Origin: Actinobacteria bacterium OV450
GTDB lineage: Bacteria > Actinomycetota > Actinomycetes > Streptomycetales > Streptomycetaceae
Direction of reading: 5' to 3'
Length of the DNA stretch: 48,298 nucleotides
Assembly: GCA_001298555.1 (NCBI GenBank)
Contig: LJCW01000344.1
Location: forward strand, 1-48,298
Positions 16,542-24,399 of this stretch are shown piece after piece (position 1 is the stretch's first letter; each line of letters starts with the position of its first letter). Made by a program: the position numbers and the translations under genes. Below the pieces are notes generated by a model, which saw only the letters and a list, made by a program, of their open reading frames with translations, made no database searches and was not told where the DNA came from.

Positions 16542-17252
16542 CTAGAGGCTTGAGCCGAGGCCTCCCGGGGTGCGGCCGACCGGCTCGTCGCGGCCCTGGG
16601 CCCAGAGGGAGCGGACGTGGCCCAGGTGGCGGACCATGCAGGCCTCCGCCGCCTCCGCGTCGCCCGCGATCATCAGGTCCAGCAGCTCGATGTGCTCCTC
16701 GGCGGAGGACACCAGCTTCCCGGCCTCGTCCAGGCCCGTCAGTCCGTACAGGCGCGAGCGCTTGCGCAGGTCCCCGACCGTTTCGACCAGCCGGTCGTTG
16801 CCGGCCAGGGCGAGCAGGGAGAGGTGGAAGCGGCGGTCCGCCTCCAGGTAGCCGATGAGGTTGTGCTCGCGGGCGCTGGTGACGATCTCCTCCGCGATGG
16901 GCCGCAGGGCCTCCAGCTGCCCGGTCGTGGCGATCTTCGTGATCCGGCCGATGGTCGGCACCTCGATCATCGTGCGCAGTTCGGTGTACTGGTCCAGGTC
17001 GCGTTCGCTGACCTCGGTGATCCTGAAGCCCTTGTTCCGGACGGGTTCCACCAGCCCCTCGCGGGCGAGATCGAGCATCGCCTCGCGGACCGGCGTGGCG
17101 GAGACCCCGAGTTCGGCGGCCAGGCCGGGCGCCGAGTAGACGCTGCCCGGGCGCAGCTCTCCCGCTATCAGGGCTGCTCGGAGGGCGTGGCCGACCTGGT
17201 CGCGGAGCCGTTCCTGAGCCTTGATGAGACTGTGCTGCTTCAGGTCACCCAT
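16542..17252 (-). CDS. GntR-family regulator, FCD (FadR/VanR) subfamily; putative repressor of the collagen/hydroxyproline genes
   Basis: 236 aa from the ATG at 17252, preceded by GGAGG. Residues about 14-82 form the GntR winged helix (LAAELGVSATPVREAMLDLAREGLV, in two parts around residues 44-68). Residues about 88-215 form an FCD ligand domain with the metal-binding set of Asp and His (DRRFH, then EEH and the RHLGH segment). Such proteins repress catabolic operons until an intermediate binds. It lies just after the catabolic operon, and its own upstream DNA holds the motif GTGACATTGTAC (minus strand), so autoregulation is likely. The ligand may be a hydroxyproline isomer or pyrroline carboxylate; that is inference. 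A longer frame to 17420 would overlap the upstream enzyme gene. Confidence 0.9.
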   Translation of the reverse strand: MGDLKQHSLIKAQERLRDQVGHALRAALIAGELRPGSVYSAPGLAAELGVSATPVREAMLDLAREGLVEPVRNKGFRITEVSERDLDQYTELRTMIEVPTIGRITKIATTGQLEALRPIAEEIVTSAREHNLIGYLEADRRFHLSLLALAGNDRLVETVGDLRKRSRLYGLTGLDEAGKLVSSAEEHIELLDLMIAGDAEAAEACMVRHLGHVRSLWAQGRDEPVGRTPGGLGSSL

Positions 17253-17300
17253 TGCTTTTCCTCCGAACCGGCCGTGCACCACCGAGTGCAGAGGAACAGC

Positions 17301-17319
17301 GTACAATGTCACGTTGCGC
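17301..17319 (-). promoter_or_regulatory. Putative operator before the GntR gene
   Basis: Minus strand GTGACATTGTAC (17312 to 17301) matches the dehydrogenase and deaminase promoter motifs at 10 of 12 bases. On the plus strand CAATGTCACGTTGCGC (17304-17319) resembles the importer element at 11 of 16. The site overlaps the stop codon of the upstream enzyme gene and lies about 50 bases before the GntR start, as expected for autoregulation. Confidence 0.5.
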
Positions 17320-18268
17320 TTATTCCCCGAGCGGTGGCGCCTCCCGCGGCGCGATACATCGCCACCGCCACAGCGAGATCCTCCCAGGCCATGCCCACGC
17401 TCTTGAAGAGCTGTGGACAACCCGCCGCCGCGGCCGCCGGCATCCGGCCCGCCACCAGGTCGGCCAGGGTGCCGCTGATATGACCAGGCCCGAGGGCCCC
17501 TTCCGCCTCCGGCACCAGCAGGTCCCCCGCCTCGCGCAGCGCCGCCGCCCGCGACTCCACGTACACCGCCGCCCGCCGCACCAGGGCCGTGTCGGTCTCC
17601 CGGGCGTCCGGCTCGTGCGAGCCGACGGCCACGACCGTCGCGCCCGGCGCCACCAGCCGCCCGTCGAAGAGGGGTTGGCGGGCCGTGGTGCAGCAGAGCA
17701 CCAGGTCGGCATCCGCCACGTCCGCCGGGCTGCCCGTACGGGCCGGGACCCCCAGGGCGCGGGCGTGCGCGGCCAGCCGCTCCCCGGCCGCGGGAGTGCG
17801 GGCCACGACCACGGCCCCGGCCAACCCCCGTACGGCCCGGACCGCTTCGAGGTGCCCGTACGCCTGCGGGCCGGCCCCGAAGAGCACCAGCCGCAGGGGC
17901 CGGCCCGCCGGGGCCAGGTACCGCAGGGCGAGCGCCGAGACCGCCGGGGTGCGCAGCGCGGTCAGCGCCGCCCCGTCGAACAGGGCCAGCGGGCGCAGCG
18001 TGAGCCCGTCCAGCAGCAGGTAGGAGCCGGTGATCCGGGGCAGGCCGAGGGCCGCGTTGCCGGGCGCGACCCCGGCGATCTTCACCCCTGCGTACTCCTG
18101 CGTCGCGGCCGGCATCAGCAGCAGCTCGCCGCCCGGCACCGGCAGGGCGGTGCGCTGCGGGCAGCTCTCCGGGTCCAGCCCGGCCCGCAGTGCGTCGGCC
18201 AGCGCGTCGGCGGCCTCGGCCGGGGTGAGCAGGGCGGCGGTCTCCTGCGCCGTGAACTGCGCGATCAC
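17309..18268 (-). CDS. Ornithine cyclodeaminase/mu-crystallin family enzyme, probable delta-1-pyrroline-2-carboxylate reductase
   Basis: 319 aa from the GTG at 18268. The fold has the N-terminal dimer strands and substrate loop (GVKIAGVAPGN, KI being the substrate-binding pair) and a Rossmann nucleotide site (LVLFGAGPQAYGHLEA). Family members include ornithine cyclodeaminase, alanine dehydrogenase and pyrroline-2-carboxylate reductase. Beside proline racemase-family genes, the reductase role fits best: trans-3-hydroxyproline is dehydrated to pyrroline-2-carboxylate and reduced with NAD(P)H to L-proline. The start overlaps the previous stop (GTGA, 18265-18268). Its 3' end overlaps the putative GntR operator. 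Ornithine cyclodeaminase remains possible. Confidence 0.85.
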   Translation of the reverse strand: MIAQFTAQETAALLTPAEAADALADALRAGLDPESCPQRTALPVPGGELLLMPAATQEYAGVKIAGVAPGNAALGLPRITGSYLLLDGLTLRPLALFDGAALTALRTPAVSALALRYLAPAGRPLRLVLFGAGPQAYGHLEAVRAVRGLAGAVVVARTPAAGERLAAHARALGVPARTGSPADVADADLVLCCTTARQPLFDGRLVAPGATVVAVGSHEPDARETDTALVRRAAVYVESRAAALREAGDLLVPEAEGALGPGHISGTLADLVAGRMPAAAAAGCPQLFKSVGMAWEDLAVAVAMYRAAGGATARGISAT

Positions 18269-19305
18269 AAGAGGAATCCGGCGCCGAGGGCGTCCTGCGG
18301 GTCGCGTACGAAGGTGTGCTCGCCGGTGCGGTACGCCGTGCCGGTGACCTCCGTGACGAGCCCGTCCGGGGAGAGCCCCGGCAGGGCCCGGCCCGTGAAG
18401 ACCGTGCCCACCACCGACTCGTGGAGCAGGTCCTCGCCCGCCCCGAGCCGCCCGTCCTCGACGAGCAGCGCCAGCCGGGCCGAGGTGCCGGAGCCGCAGG
18501 GCGAGCGGTCGATCTGCCCGTCGGCGAACACGGTGACGTTGCGCTGGTGCGGCCCGAAGGGCGTGTCGGGCAGCTCCTCGTGGAGGACCACCCCGTAGAC
18601 GCCGGAGAGCAGCGGCCCGCCGGGGTGCCACGTCCCCGGGTGCGAGGCCAGCGCGGCCCTGATCTCCCGGCCGGCGCGGACGAGTTCGGGCAGCGCGGCC
18701 CGGGAGACCTCCAGGCCGAGGTCGCGGGCGGCGACGGACGCGTAGCAGGCGCCGGCGTGCGCGAGGTCGACCTCGGCCATGCCGAGGGTGGTCGCCACGG
18801 GCACCTTGCGGGCGCTGACCCGGGCCGGGACGTTGCGGAAGGCGACGCCGGTGGTGCGGCCCCCGCTGCGGTGCACGGTCGCGGTGACCCGGCCGGACGG
18901 CACGTCGATCCGGACCTGGGCGTCCCCGTCGTCGGGCGCGGCGACCCGGCCGGCGGCCACGGCCCAGGCGCCGAGCGCCATCGTGCCGTGGCCGCAGGCG
19001 GTGGAGTAGCCGTCCTTGTGCCAGAACAGCACGCCGAAGTGTGCGCCGTCGTCGTCCGGGGGCACGACGAACCCGCCGTACATGCCGGCGTGCCCGCGCG
19101 GCTCCTGCACGAGGAGCCGCCGTACGTCGTCCAGCGGGCTGCGGCGCGGGGCCGTCCCGGAGCCCCCGGGGCCGATGGCGGTGGCGCAGCGCTCGGCGAC
19201 GGTGTCCCCGGGCACGGGCGGCAGGCCGGCGGCGGCGACGTCGACGATCCGGAAGGGCTCCCCGGCCGTGTGGTAGTCGACGGTGCGTACGGCTGCGGCG
19301 GTCAC
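18265..19305 (-). CDS. Proline racemase-family protein 1 (hydroxyproline epimerase or trans-3-hydroxyproline dehydratase)
   Basis: 346 aa from the GTG at 19305, which overlaps the stop of the previous gene. The two catalytic positions of the fold are Cys104 (STACGHGTM) and Cys270 (RSPCGSGTS). Two Cys is the arrangement of proline racemase and 4-hydroxyproline 2-epimerase; characterised trans-3-hydroxyproline dehydratases such as the human enzyme have Thr at the second position. By chemistry this is therefore an epimerase or racemase. But the gene couples directly to a pyrroline-2-carboxylate reductase-like gene, which suggests the trans-3-hydroxyproline branch. It differs clearly from the neighbouring paralogue (HKDGYSTACGH against LPMCGHGTI), so the two likely have different substrates. 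Confidence 0.85.
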   Translation of the reverse strand: MTAAAVRTVDYHTAGEPFRIVDVAAAGLPPVPGDTVAERCATAIGPGGSGTAPRRSPLDDVRRLLVQEPRGHAGMYGGFVVPPDDDGAHFGVLFWHKDGYSTACGHGTMALGAWAVAAGRVAAPDDGDAQVRIDVPSGRVTATVHRSGGRTTGVAFRNVPARVSARKVPVATTLGMAEVDLAHAGACYASVAARDLGLEVSRAALPELVRAGREIRAALASHPGTWHPGGPLLSGVYGVVLHEELPDTPFGPHQRNVTVFADGQIDRSPCGSGTSARLALLVEDGRLGAGEDLLHESVVGTVFTGRALPGLSPDGLVTEVTGTAYRTGEHTFVRDPQDALGAGFLL

Positions 19306-20306
19306 AGGAGGAACCCTCCGGGGAAGGGGTCGGACGGGTCGAGGAAGTACTGGGCGGTGCCGGTGATCCAGGCCCGCCCGGTGACGGTGGGGACGACGGC
19401 CGGGAGCCCGCCCACCGTGGTCTCGCCGACCAGCCGGCCGGTGAACGCGGTGCCGATGAAGGACTCGTTGACGAAGTCCGCGCCGAGCTCCAGGAGACCG
19501 CGGGCGTGCAGCTGGGCCATGCGCGCGCTGGTGCCCGTACCGCACGGCGAGCGGTCGAACCAGCCGGGGTGGATGGCCATGGCGTGCCGGGAGCGGCGGG
19601 CGTCGGAGCCGGGGGCGGCGAGGTAGACGTGCTTGACCCCGGCGATGGACGGGTTCTCGGGGTGGACGGGTCGGTCGCCGGAGGCGTTGACCGCGTCCAT
19701 GACGGCGAGTCCGGCGGCCAGGAGGTCGTCCTTGCGGGCCCGGTCGAAGGGGAGCCCGAGGGCGTCGAGTTCGACGAAGGCGTAGAAGTTCCCGCCGTAG
19801 GCGAGGTCGTAGGTGACCGTGCCGTGGCCGGGGACCTCGGCCTTCAGGCCGAGCCCGACGCAGAAGGAGGGGACGTTGGTGAGGGTCACGGCGGTGGCCG
19901 CCCCGTCCTCGACCCGGACGTCGACGCTCACCAGCCCGGCCGGGGTGTCGAGCCGGACGGTGGTGACCGGCTCGACGACCTCCACCATGCCCGTCTCGAC
20001 GAGGACGGTGGCCACCCCGATGGTCCCGTGCCCGCACATGGGGAGCAGGCCGGACACCTCGATGTACAGCACGCCGAAGTCGGCGTCGGGCCGGGTGGGG
20101 GGCTGGAGGATCGCCCCGCTCATGGCGGAGTGGCCGCGCGGCTCGTACATGAGCAGGGTGCGGACGTGGTCCGTGTGCTCCATGAAGTGGAGCCGCTTCT
20201 CGGCCATGGTGGCGCCGGGGACCACCCCGACGCCTCCGGTGATCACCCGGGTCGGCATGCCCTCGGTGTGCGAGTCCACCGCGTGGTAGATGTGGCGCGT
20301 GCGCAT
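19302..20306 (-). CDS. 4-hydroxyproline 2-epimerase (proline racemase family)
   Basis: 334 aa. Catalytic Cys91 (LPMCGHGTIG) and Cys255 (DRSPCGTGTSAR) are both present, the two-base arrangement that removes and returns the alpha proton. The SHTEG start and the MCGHGT context match hydroxyproline 2-epimerases, which turn trans-4-hydroxy-L-proline into cis-4-hydroxy-D-proline, the first step of the pathway served by the neighbouring dehydrogenase and deaminase. It follows the deaminase gene by 17 bases and overlaps the next gene by four (GTGA, 19302-19305). Proline racemase is the main alternative; the neighbours favour the epimerase. Confidence 0.9.
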   Translation of the reverse strand: MRTRHIYHAVDSHTEGMPTRVITGGVGVVPGATMAEKRLHFMEHTDHVRTLLMYEPRGHSAMSGAILQPPTRPDADFGVLYIEVSGLLPMCGHGTIGVATVLVETGMVEVVEPVTTVRLDTPAGLVSVDVRVEDGAATAVTLTNVPSFCVGLGLKAEVPGHGTVTYDLAYGGNFYAFVELDALGLPFDRARKDDLLAAGLAVMDAVNASGDRPVHPENPSIAGVKHVYLAAPGSDARRSRHAMAIHPGWFDRSPCGTGTSARMAQLHARGLLELGADFVNESFIGTAFTGRLVGETTVGGLPAVVPTVTGRAWITGTAQYFLDPSDPFPGGFLL

Positions 20307-20323
20307 GGGGGTCCCCCGGCTGG

Positions 20324-21247
20324 TTAGTTGAGGCCCTCGGCGAGCGCCTTCTCGGTGGCGGCGCGGACGGCCGCCTCGGTCTCCCCGGTGAGGGGGAAGC
20401 GGGGCGGGCGGGTGGCGCCGCCGGGGCGTCCCGCGAGGTCCATGGAGAGCTTGATGGCCTGGACGAACTCGGTCTTGGAGTCCCAGCGCAGCAGCGAGTG
20501 CAGGGACTTGTACAGCGGCAGCGCGGTGGCGACGTCGCCGGCGACGGCGGCGCGGTAGAGCTCGGCGCAGGAGCGCGGCAGGGCGTTGGGGTAGCCGGCG
20601 ATCCAGCCGACCGCGCCGGCGAGGGCCAGTTCGAGCAGGACGTCGTCGGCACCGATGAGGAGGTCGAGGCCCGGGGCGAGTTCGGCGATCTCGTAGGCGC
20701 GGCGGACGTCCCCGCTGAACTCCTTGACGGCGACGATGCTGCCGTCGCCGTGCAGGCGGGCGAGCAGGTCGGGCGTCAGGTCCACCTTGGTGTCGATGGG
20801 GTTGTTGTAGGCGACGACGGGGAGCCCGGCGCGGGCGACCTCGGCGTAGTGCGCCCGTACGGTCGGCTCGTCGGCCCGGAAGGCGTTGGGGGGCAGCAGG
20901 AGTACGGAGCCGGCCCCGGCCTCGGCGGCCTGGTCGGCCCAGCGGCGCGCCTCGGCGCTGCCGTAGGCGGCGACGCCGGGCATGACGCGCGAGCCGTCAC
21001 CGGCCGCCTCGACGGCGGTGCGCACGACGCGGGCGCGCTCCTCGTCGGTGAGGGTCTGGTACTCGCCGAGGGAGCCGTTGGGGACCACGCCGTCGCAGCC
21101 GTTGGCGATCAGCCAGGCCACGTGGTCGGCGTAGGCGTCGAAGTCGACGCTGAGGTCCTCGCGCAGGGGCAGGGCGGTGGCGACCATGATGCCGTGCCAG
21201 GGGCGGGTGCGGGGCGAGCGGGGCGCGGGGGTGTGCACGTGCGTCAT
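20324..21247 (-). CDS. DHDPS/NAL-family lyase, probable pyrroline-4-hydroxy-2-carboxylate deaminase
   Basis: 307 aa, a complete DapA-type TIM barrel. Schiff-base Lys175 lies in AVKEFSGD, Tyr147 in YNNP, and the carboxylate-binding loop is NGSLGEYQTL, which replaces the usual GTTGE. In the hydroxyproline pathway this family deaminates delta-1-pyrroline-4-hydroxy-2-carboxylate to alpha-ketoglutarate semialdehyde, the step after D-hydroxyproline oxidation. It is the first gene of the operon deaminase - epimerase - second racemase-family gene - reductase, with a strong GGGAGG site before the ATG. Ordinary dihydrodipicolinate synthase is unlikely given this operon. The final semialdehyde dehydrogenase is absent from the window. 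Confidence 0.9.
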   Translation of the reverse strand: MTHVHTPAPRSPRTRPWHGIMVATALPLREDLSVDFDAYADHVAWLIANGCDGVVPNGSLGEYQTLTDEERARVVRTAVEAAGDGSRVMPGVAAYGSAEARRWADQAAEAGAGSVLLLPPNAFRADEPTVRAHYAEVARAGLPVVAYNNPIDTKVDLTPDLLARLHGDGSIVAVKEFSGDVRRAYEIAELAPGLDLLIGADDVLLELALAGAVGWIAGYPNALPRSCAELYRAAVAGDVATALPLYKSLHSLLRWDSKTEFVQAIKLSMDLAGRPGGATRPPRFPLTGETEAAVRAATEKALAEGLN

Positions 21248-21271
21248 GAGAGAGCCTCCCTAGAGTGGTGT

Positions 21272-21306
21272 GTGACATTTTACTAGTGGGTGTGAGGTGG
21301 CCACAA
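21272..21306 (-). promoter_or_regulatory. Deaminase/epimerase operon promoter with putative GntR operator
   Basis: Minus strand: -35 TTGTGG (21306 to 21301), 18-base spacer, -10 TAAAAT (21282 to 21277). The plus strand shows GTGACATTTTAC (21272-21283) across the -10, one base from the dehydrogenase operator GTGACATATTAC. The leader is only about 25-30 bases. Confidence 0.65.
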
Positions 21307-21323
21307 GGGGCCGGACCGGCGGA

Positions 21324-22754
21324 TCAGCCCTCCGCCGGGGGCAGTTCGGCGAGGTGGCGCAGCGGGACCGGGCAGGAAAGCGGCCGCCGGTCGGGGGCCC
21401 CGCCCGCGGACGCCGTGCCCTCCCCGGCGAGGGCGGCGACGGCGGGGCCGCACATGCGGCCCTGGCACCAGCCCATGCCGCTGCGGGTGAGGAGTTTGAC
21501 GGTACGGGCGTCCCGCGCGCCCAGGTCGGCGACGGCCTCGCGGATCCGGCCGGCCGGCACCTCCTCGCACCGGCACACGTCGGTGTCGTCGCGGAGCCAG
21601 CCGGTCCAGCCCTCGCCCGGGCGGTGGGCGGCGCCCATCGCCTCGGCGAAGGCGCGCAGCCGGGCGCGGCGCCGGACCAGGGCGGCGGGCGCGGGTCGGC
21701 CGGCGATGCCGTGGGCGGCGATCTCACCCTCGATCAGGGCCAGTCCGGCGCCGCCGATGCCGCCGGTCTCGCCCGCGGACCAGATCCCGGGGACGGAGGT
21801 CTGCTGTACGTCGTCCAGCACCAGCGCGACGGTGCCGTCGGCGGCCCGGCGCGTGGCGCAGCCCAGACCGGTCGCCGGCTCCAGCTGGGGCACGAGCCCG
21901 TGGCCGACGGCGACGGCGTCGCAGGGGATCCGGCGGGCCGTGCCCGGCACGGGCCGCCAGTTGCGGTCGATACGGGCCACCGTGACGGCCTCGACCCGGT
22001 CGGTGCCGTGGGCCTCGGTCACGGCGTGCCGGGTGAGCAGCCGGACGTGCCGGTGCAGCAGGGCGCTGCCGTACGTGGCTGCCTCGGCGAGCTTGCCGGG
22101 GTTGCGCAGCAGGGCCGGGACGTGGCCGGCGTAGCCGGTGTACGCGGCGGCCTCGACGACGGCCGGCACCCGGGCCCCGGCGGCCGCGAGGGACCCGGCG
22201 ACGGCGAGCAGCAGCGGCCCGCTCCCGGCGACGACGACCCGCCGGCCCGGCAGTACGAGCCCGCTCTTGAGCATGGCCTGCGCCCCGCCGGCCCCGACGA
22301 CACCGGGCAGGGTCCAGCCGGGGAAGGGCAGTTGCCGCTCGTAGGAGCCGGTGGCGAGGAGCACGGCACGTGCGTGCAGGGCCGCCGCGGTTTCCTCGGG
22401 GCCGGCGACCGCGTGCAGGGTCCAGGCCCTGCCGTCGGCGGCGGCTGCGTGCGGGACCACGGTCCAGACATGGTGCCCCGGGAGGTAGGTGATCCGGCCG
22501 GCCGCCACGTGGGCGCGCAGGGCGGCTTCGCGCGAGGCGAAGGCGGCCCACCCGTGGTGCAGGGCTTCGGGCCGGGCGGCCCCGAGCCCCGGCGCGGGGT
22601 GGCGGTAGTACTGGCCGCCGGGGCGCTCCCCCGCATCCAGGAGGACGACCCGCAGGCCGAACCCGGCGGCCGTGACGGCGGCGGCGAGCCCGGCGGGGCC
22701 CGCGCCGACGACCGCGAGGTCGGCCGGGGCTGCGTCAGACGCCGAGCTCGGCAT
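21324..22754 (-). CDS. D-hydroxyproline dehydrogenase, alpha-type FAD subunit with BFD-like iron-sulfur domain
   Basis: 476 aa from the ATG at 22754. The N-terminal FAD site is VVGAGPAGLAAA (Gly17, 19, 22) followed by the usual acidic end of the second strand, and a second nucleotide-type site (GSGPLLLAVAGSLAAAGA) lies mid-protein. The C-terminal tail has Cys394, Cys396, Cys430 and Cys435 (CRC ... CQGRMC), a BFD-like [2Fe-2S] pattern. This HcnB-like layout is that of the alpha subunit of heterotrimeric D-hydroxyproline and related amino acid dehydrogenases, which pass electrons to the respiratory chain. It overlaps the 3' end of the small ferredoxin-like gene by 20 bases. A longer frame to 22901 lies within that gene and was not used. 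Confidence 0.9.
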   Translation of the reverse strand: MPSSASDAAPADLAVVGAGPAGLAAAVTAAGFGLRVVLLDAGERPGGQYYRHPAPGLGAARPEALHHGWAAFASREAALRAHVAAGRITYLPGHHVWTVVPHAAAADGRAWTLHAVAGPEETAAALHARAVLLATGSYERQLPFPGWTLPGVVGAGGAQAMLKSGLVLPGRRVVVAGSGPLLLAVAGSLAAAGARVPAVVEAAAYTGYAGHVPALLRNPGKLAEAATYGSALLHRHVRLLTRHAVTEAHGTDRVEAVTVARIDRNWRPVPGTARRIPCDAVAVGHGLVPQLEPATGLGCATRRAADGTVALVLDDVQQTSVPGIWSAGETGGIGGAGLALIEGEIAAHGIAGRPAPAALVRRRARLRAFAEAMGAAHRPGEGWTGWLRDDTDVCRCEEVPAGRIREAVADLGARDARTVKLLTRSGMGWCQGRMCGPAVAALAGEGTASAGGAPDRRPLSCPVPLRHLAELPPAEG

Positions 22755-23049
22755 GACCGGTTCCCTCCTGGGTGGTGACGCGGTCCCCGGGGCGGGCGGG
22801 GACGAGGCAGGCGCGCTGGTTCGGGCGGCCGTTGACGGTGACGAGGCAGTCGTAGCAGCTGCCGATCCCGCAGAACGCCCCGCGGGGGGGGCCGCCTTCA
22901 CGGGTGGTCCGCCAGGCGAGGATCCCGGCGCCCCACAGCACGGCGGCGATGCTCTGCCCCGCCTGGGCGGTGAGCTCCCGCCCGTCGAAGCGCAGCACGT
23001 ACGTGGCGGTGGGCGCGCCGCCGACGAGGGTGCGCGGGGTCCGGATCAT
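22735..23049 (-). CDS. D-hydroxyproline dehydrogenase, small [2Fe-2S] subunit (HcnA-like)
   Basis: 104 aa, a plant-type ferredoxin fold in miniature. Four Cys ligands are visible: Cys60, Cys65 and Cys68 in FCGIGSCYDCL, and Cys81 in RACLVPA. This is the gamma-type subunit that carries electrons between the two flavin subunits in HcnABC-like amino acid dehydrogenases. It lies between the beta subunit gene (67 bases upstream) and the alpha subunit gene (20-base overlap), so all three are likely made together. Complete for its family. Confidence 0.88.
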   Translation of the reverse strand: MIRTPRTLVGGAPTATYVLRFDGRELTAQAGQSIAAVLWGAGILAWRTTREGGPPRGAFCGIGSCYDCLVTVNGRPNQRACLVPARPGDRVTTQEGTGHAELGV

Positions 23050-23116
23050 CGGTGGTTCTCCTTCGCGGGGGAGCGTGTCGGCCCGTGCGGCGCGCGAGGA
23101 CCGGGGTCCGGGGCGG

Positions 23117-24274
23117 TCACGGGGTGGGCTCCGGGAAGCGGTCCGGGCGGAACGGGTGGAGCGGCAGGGGCGTTGGCGCGCCCGTCAGGGCGGCGGTGAT
23201 CAGCAGGCCCGTGGCGGGCGCCAGGCCGATGCCCGCGCCCTCGTGGCCGCAGGCGTGCAGCAGTCCCGGGACCCGGGGGTCCGGGCCGATCGCCGGGAGG
23301 TGGTCGGGGAGGTACGGCCGGAAACCGTGGTAGGTCCGCAGCACGCGCACGTCCCGCAGGACGGGGAAGAGCGCGGCCGCCTGCACCGCGAGGCGCCGCA
23401 GGGCCTCCACCGACAGCGAGCGGTCGAAGCCGACCCGCTCCCGGGTCGCCCCGATCAGCACCGGCCCCGACGGGGTGCCCTCGACCACCGCCGAGGACTG
23501 GAGGGCCGCCGATCCGCTGGCGACGTCCGCGATGTAGTCGGCGGCGTAGACCTTGTGCCGGACCACCCTCGGCAGCGGTTCCGTCACCAGCACGAACCCG
23601 CGGCGCGGGAGCACCGGAAGGGACACCCCGGCCAGTTCCGCGATGCGGCCGCCCCAGGTGCCGGCCGCGTTCACCACCGCGGGTGCGTGCAGTTCGCGGC
23701 GCGGGGTCCGCACCCCGCGCACGGCACCCGACCCGCCGGGCGAGCGGAGGACCGCGGTCACCTCCTCGCCGAGGTACGCCCGCGCCCCCGACGCGGCCAG
23801 CAGCCTGGCCGCGGCCTGGGCCGGCTGGACCTGGGAGTCCTGCGGGTAGAGGAATCCGCCCGCCGGGCCCGGGGCCAGATGGGGCTCCAGGGTGCGGAGG
23901 TCGTCGGCCCCCGCCTCGACGGCTTCGACCCCGGCCGCGCGCTGGCCCTCGGCGAAATCGCGCAGCGCCTTGAGCGAAGCCTCGTCCGGGGCGACGACGA
24001 GGCCGCCCTTGGCCTCGTACTCGATCTCCTGCGGGAGGACGGCGGCGAGTTCGCGCCACAGGCCGGCCGACAGCAGGGCCAGGTCGAGCTCCGGGCCCGC
24101 CTCCTTGTCGGAGACGAGCAGGTTGCCCTCACCGGCTCCCGTCGTGCCGCCCGCGACGGGGCCGCGGTCGACGACGGCCACGGAGAGTCCCGAGCGGGCC
24201 GCGTAGTACGCGATCGCGGCGCCGACGACGCCGGCGCCGATGATCACGACGTCCAGTGAATGTCTATTGGGCAC
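23117..24274 (-). CDS. D-hydroxyproline dehydrogenase, catalytic FAD subunit (DAO/HcnC family)
   Basis: 385 aa from the GTG at 24274. FAD site VVIIGAGVVGAAIAYYAA (Gly13, 15, 18) and a D-amino acid oxidase-type body (NAAGTWGGRIAEL, then HACGHEGAGIGLAPATG near the C-terminus, which closes over the flavin). In the hydroxyproline pathway this subunit oxidises cis-4-hydroxy-D-proline to delta-1-pyrroline-4-hydroxy-2-carboxylate. It is first in the three-subunit operon. No Shine-Dalgarno is seen, and a -10-like TATTAC ends 4 bases before the GTG, so the message is probably leaderless with the operator on the promoter. Sarcosine or other D-amino acid oxidation is possible, but the neighbours favour D-hydroxyproline. 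Confidence 0.9.
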   Translation of the reverse strand: MPNRHSLDVVIIGAGVVGAAIAYYAARSGLSVAVVDRGPVAGGTTGAGEGNLLVSDKEAGPELDLALLSAGLWRELAAVLPQEIEYEAKGGLVVAPDEASLKALRDFAEGQRAAGVEAVEAGADDLRTLEPHLAPGPAGGFLYPQDSQVQPAQAAARLLAASGARAYLGEEVTAVLRSPGGSGAVRGVRTPRRELHAPAVVNAAGTWGGRIAELAGVSLPVLPRRGFVLVTEPLPRVVRHKVYAADYIADVASGSAALQSSAVVEGTPSGPVLIGATRERVGFDRSLSVEALRRLAVQAAALFPVLRDVRVLRTYHGFRPYLPDHLPAIGPDPRVPGLLHACGHEGAGIGLAPATGLLITAALTGAPTPLPLHPFRPDRFPEPTP

Positions 24275-24278
24275 GGCA

Positions 24279-24314
24279 GTAATATGTCACATTCTTTAGT
24301 CGGTGCCTAGGCAC
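24279..24314 (-). promoter_or_regulatory. Dehydrogenase operon promoter, putative GntR operator and CCTAGG palindrome
   Basis: Minus strand GTGACATATTAC (24290 to 24279) overlaps the -10-like TATTAC and lies 4 bases before the GTG start. It is the most symmetrical copy of the shared motif (GTNANATNTNAC). Further upstream GTGCCTAGGCAC (24303-24314) is a perfect 12-base palindrome whose core GCCTAGGC also occurs in the peptidase promoter (7303-7310). Confidence 0.6.
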
Positions 24315-24340
24315 TTCGAGGCACGTCCGAGGCACGTCCG
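24308..24340. repeat. Short GAGGCACGTCC direct repeats
   Basis: GAGGCACGTCC occurs twice in tandem (24319-24329 and 24330-24340), after a degenerate third copy that begins at the palindrome (TAGGCACTTC, 24308-24317). It lies between the collagenase terminator and the dehydrogenase promoter. Confidence 0.6.
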
Positions 24341-24352
24341 GCCGGCCCCGCG

Positions 24353-24389
24353 GGGCCGGTCCCTCCCCCCGTTCGGAAGGGACCGGCCC
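24353..24389 (-). terminator. Terminator of the collagenase gene
   Basis: A perfect 12-base inverted repeat, 24353-24364 with 24378-24389, with a 13-base loop, 10 bases past the collagenase stop on the minus strand. It insulates the dehydrogenase promoter downstream of it. Confidence 0.7.
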
Positions 24390-24399
24390 GGCCGCGGGA

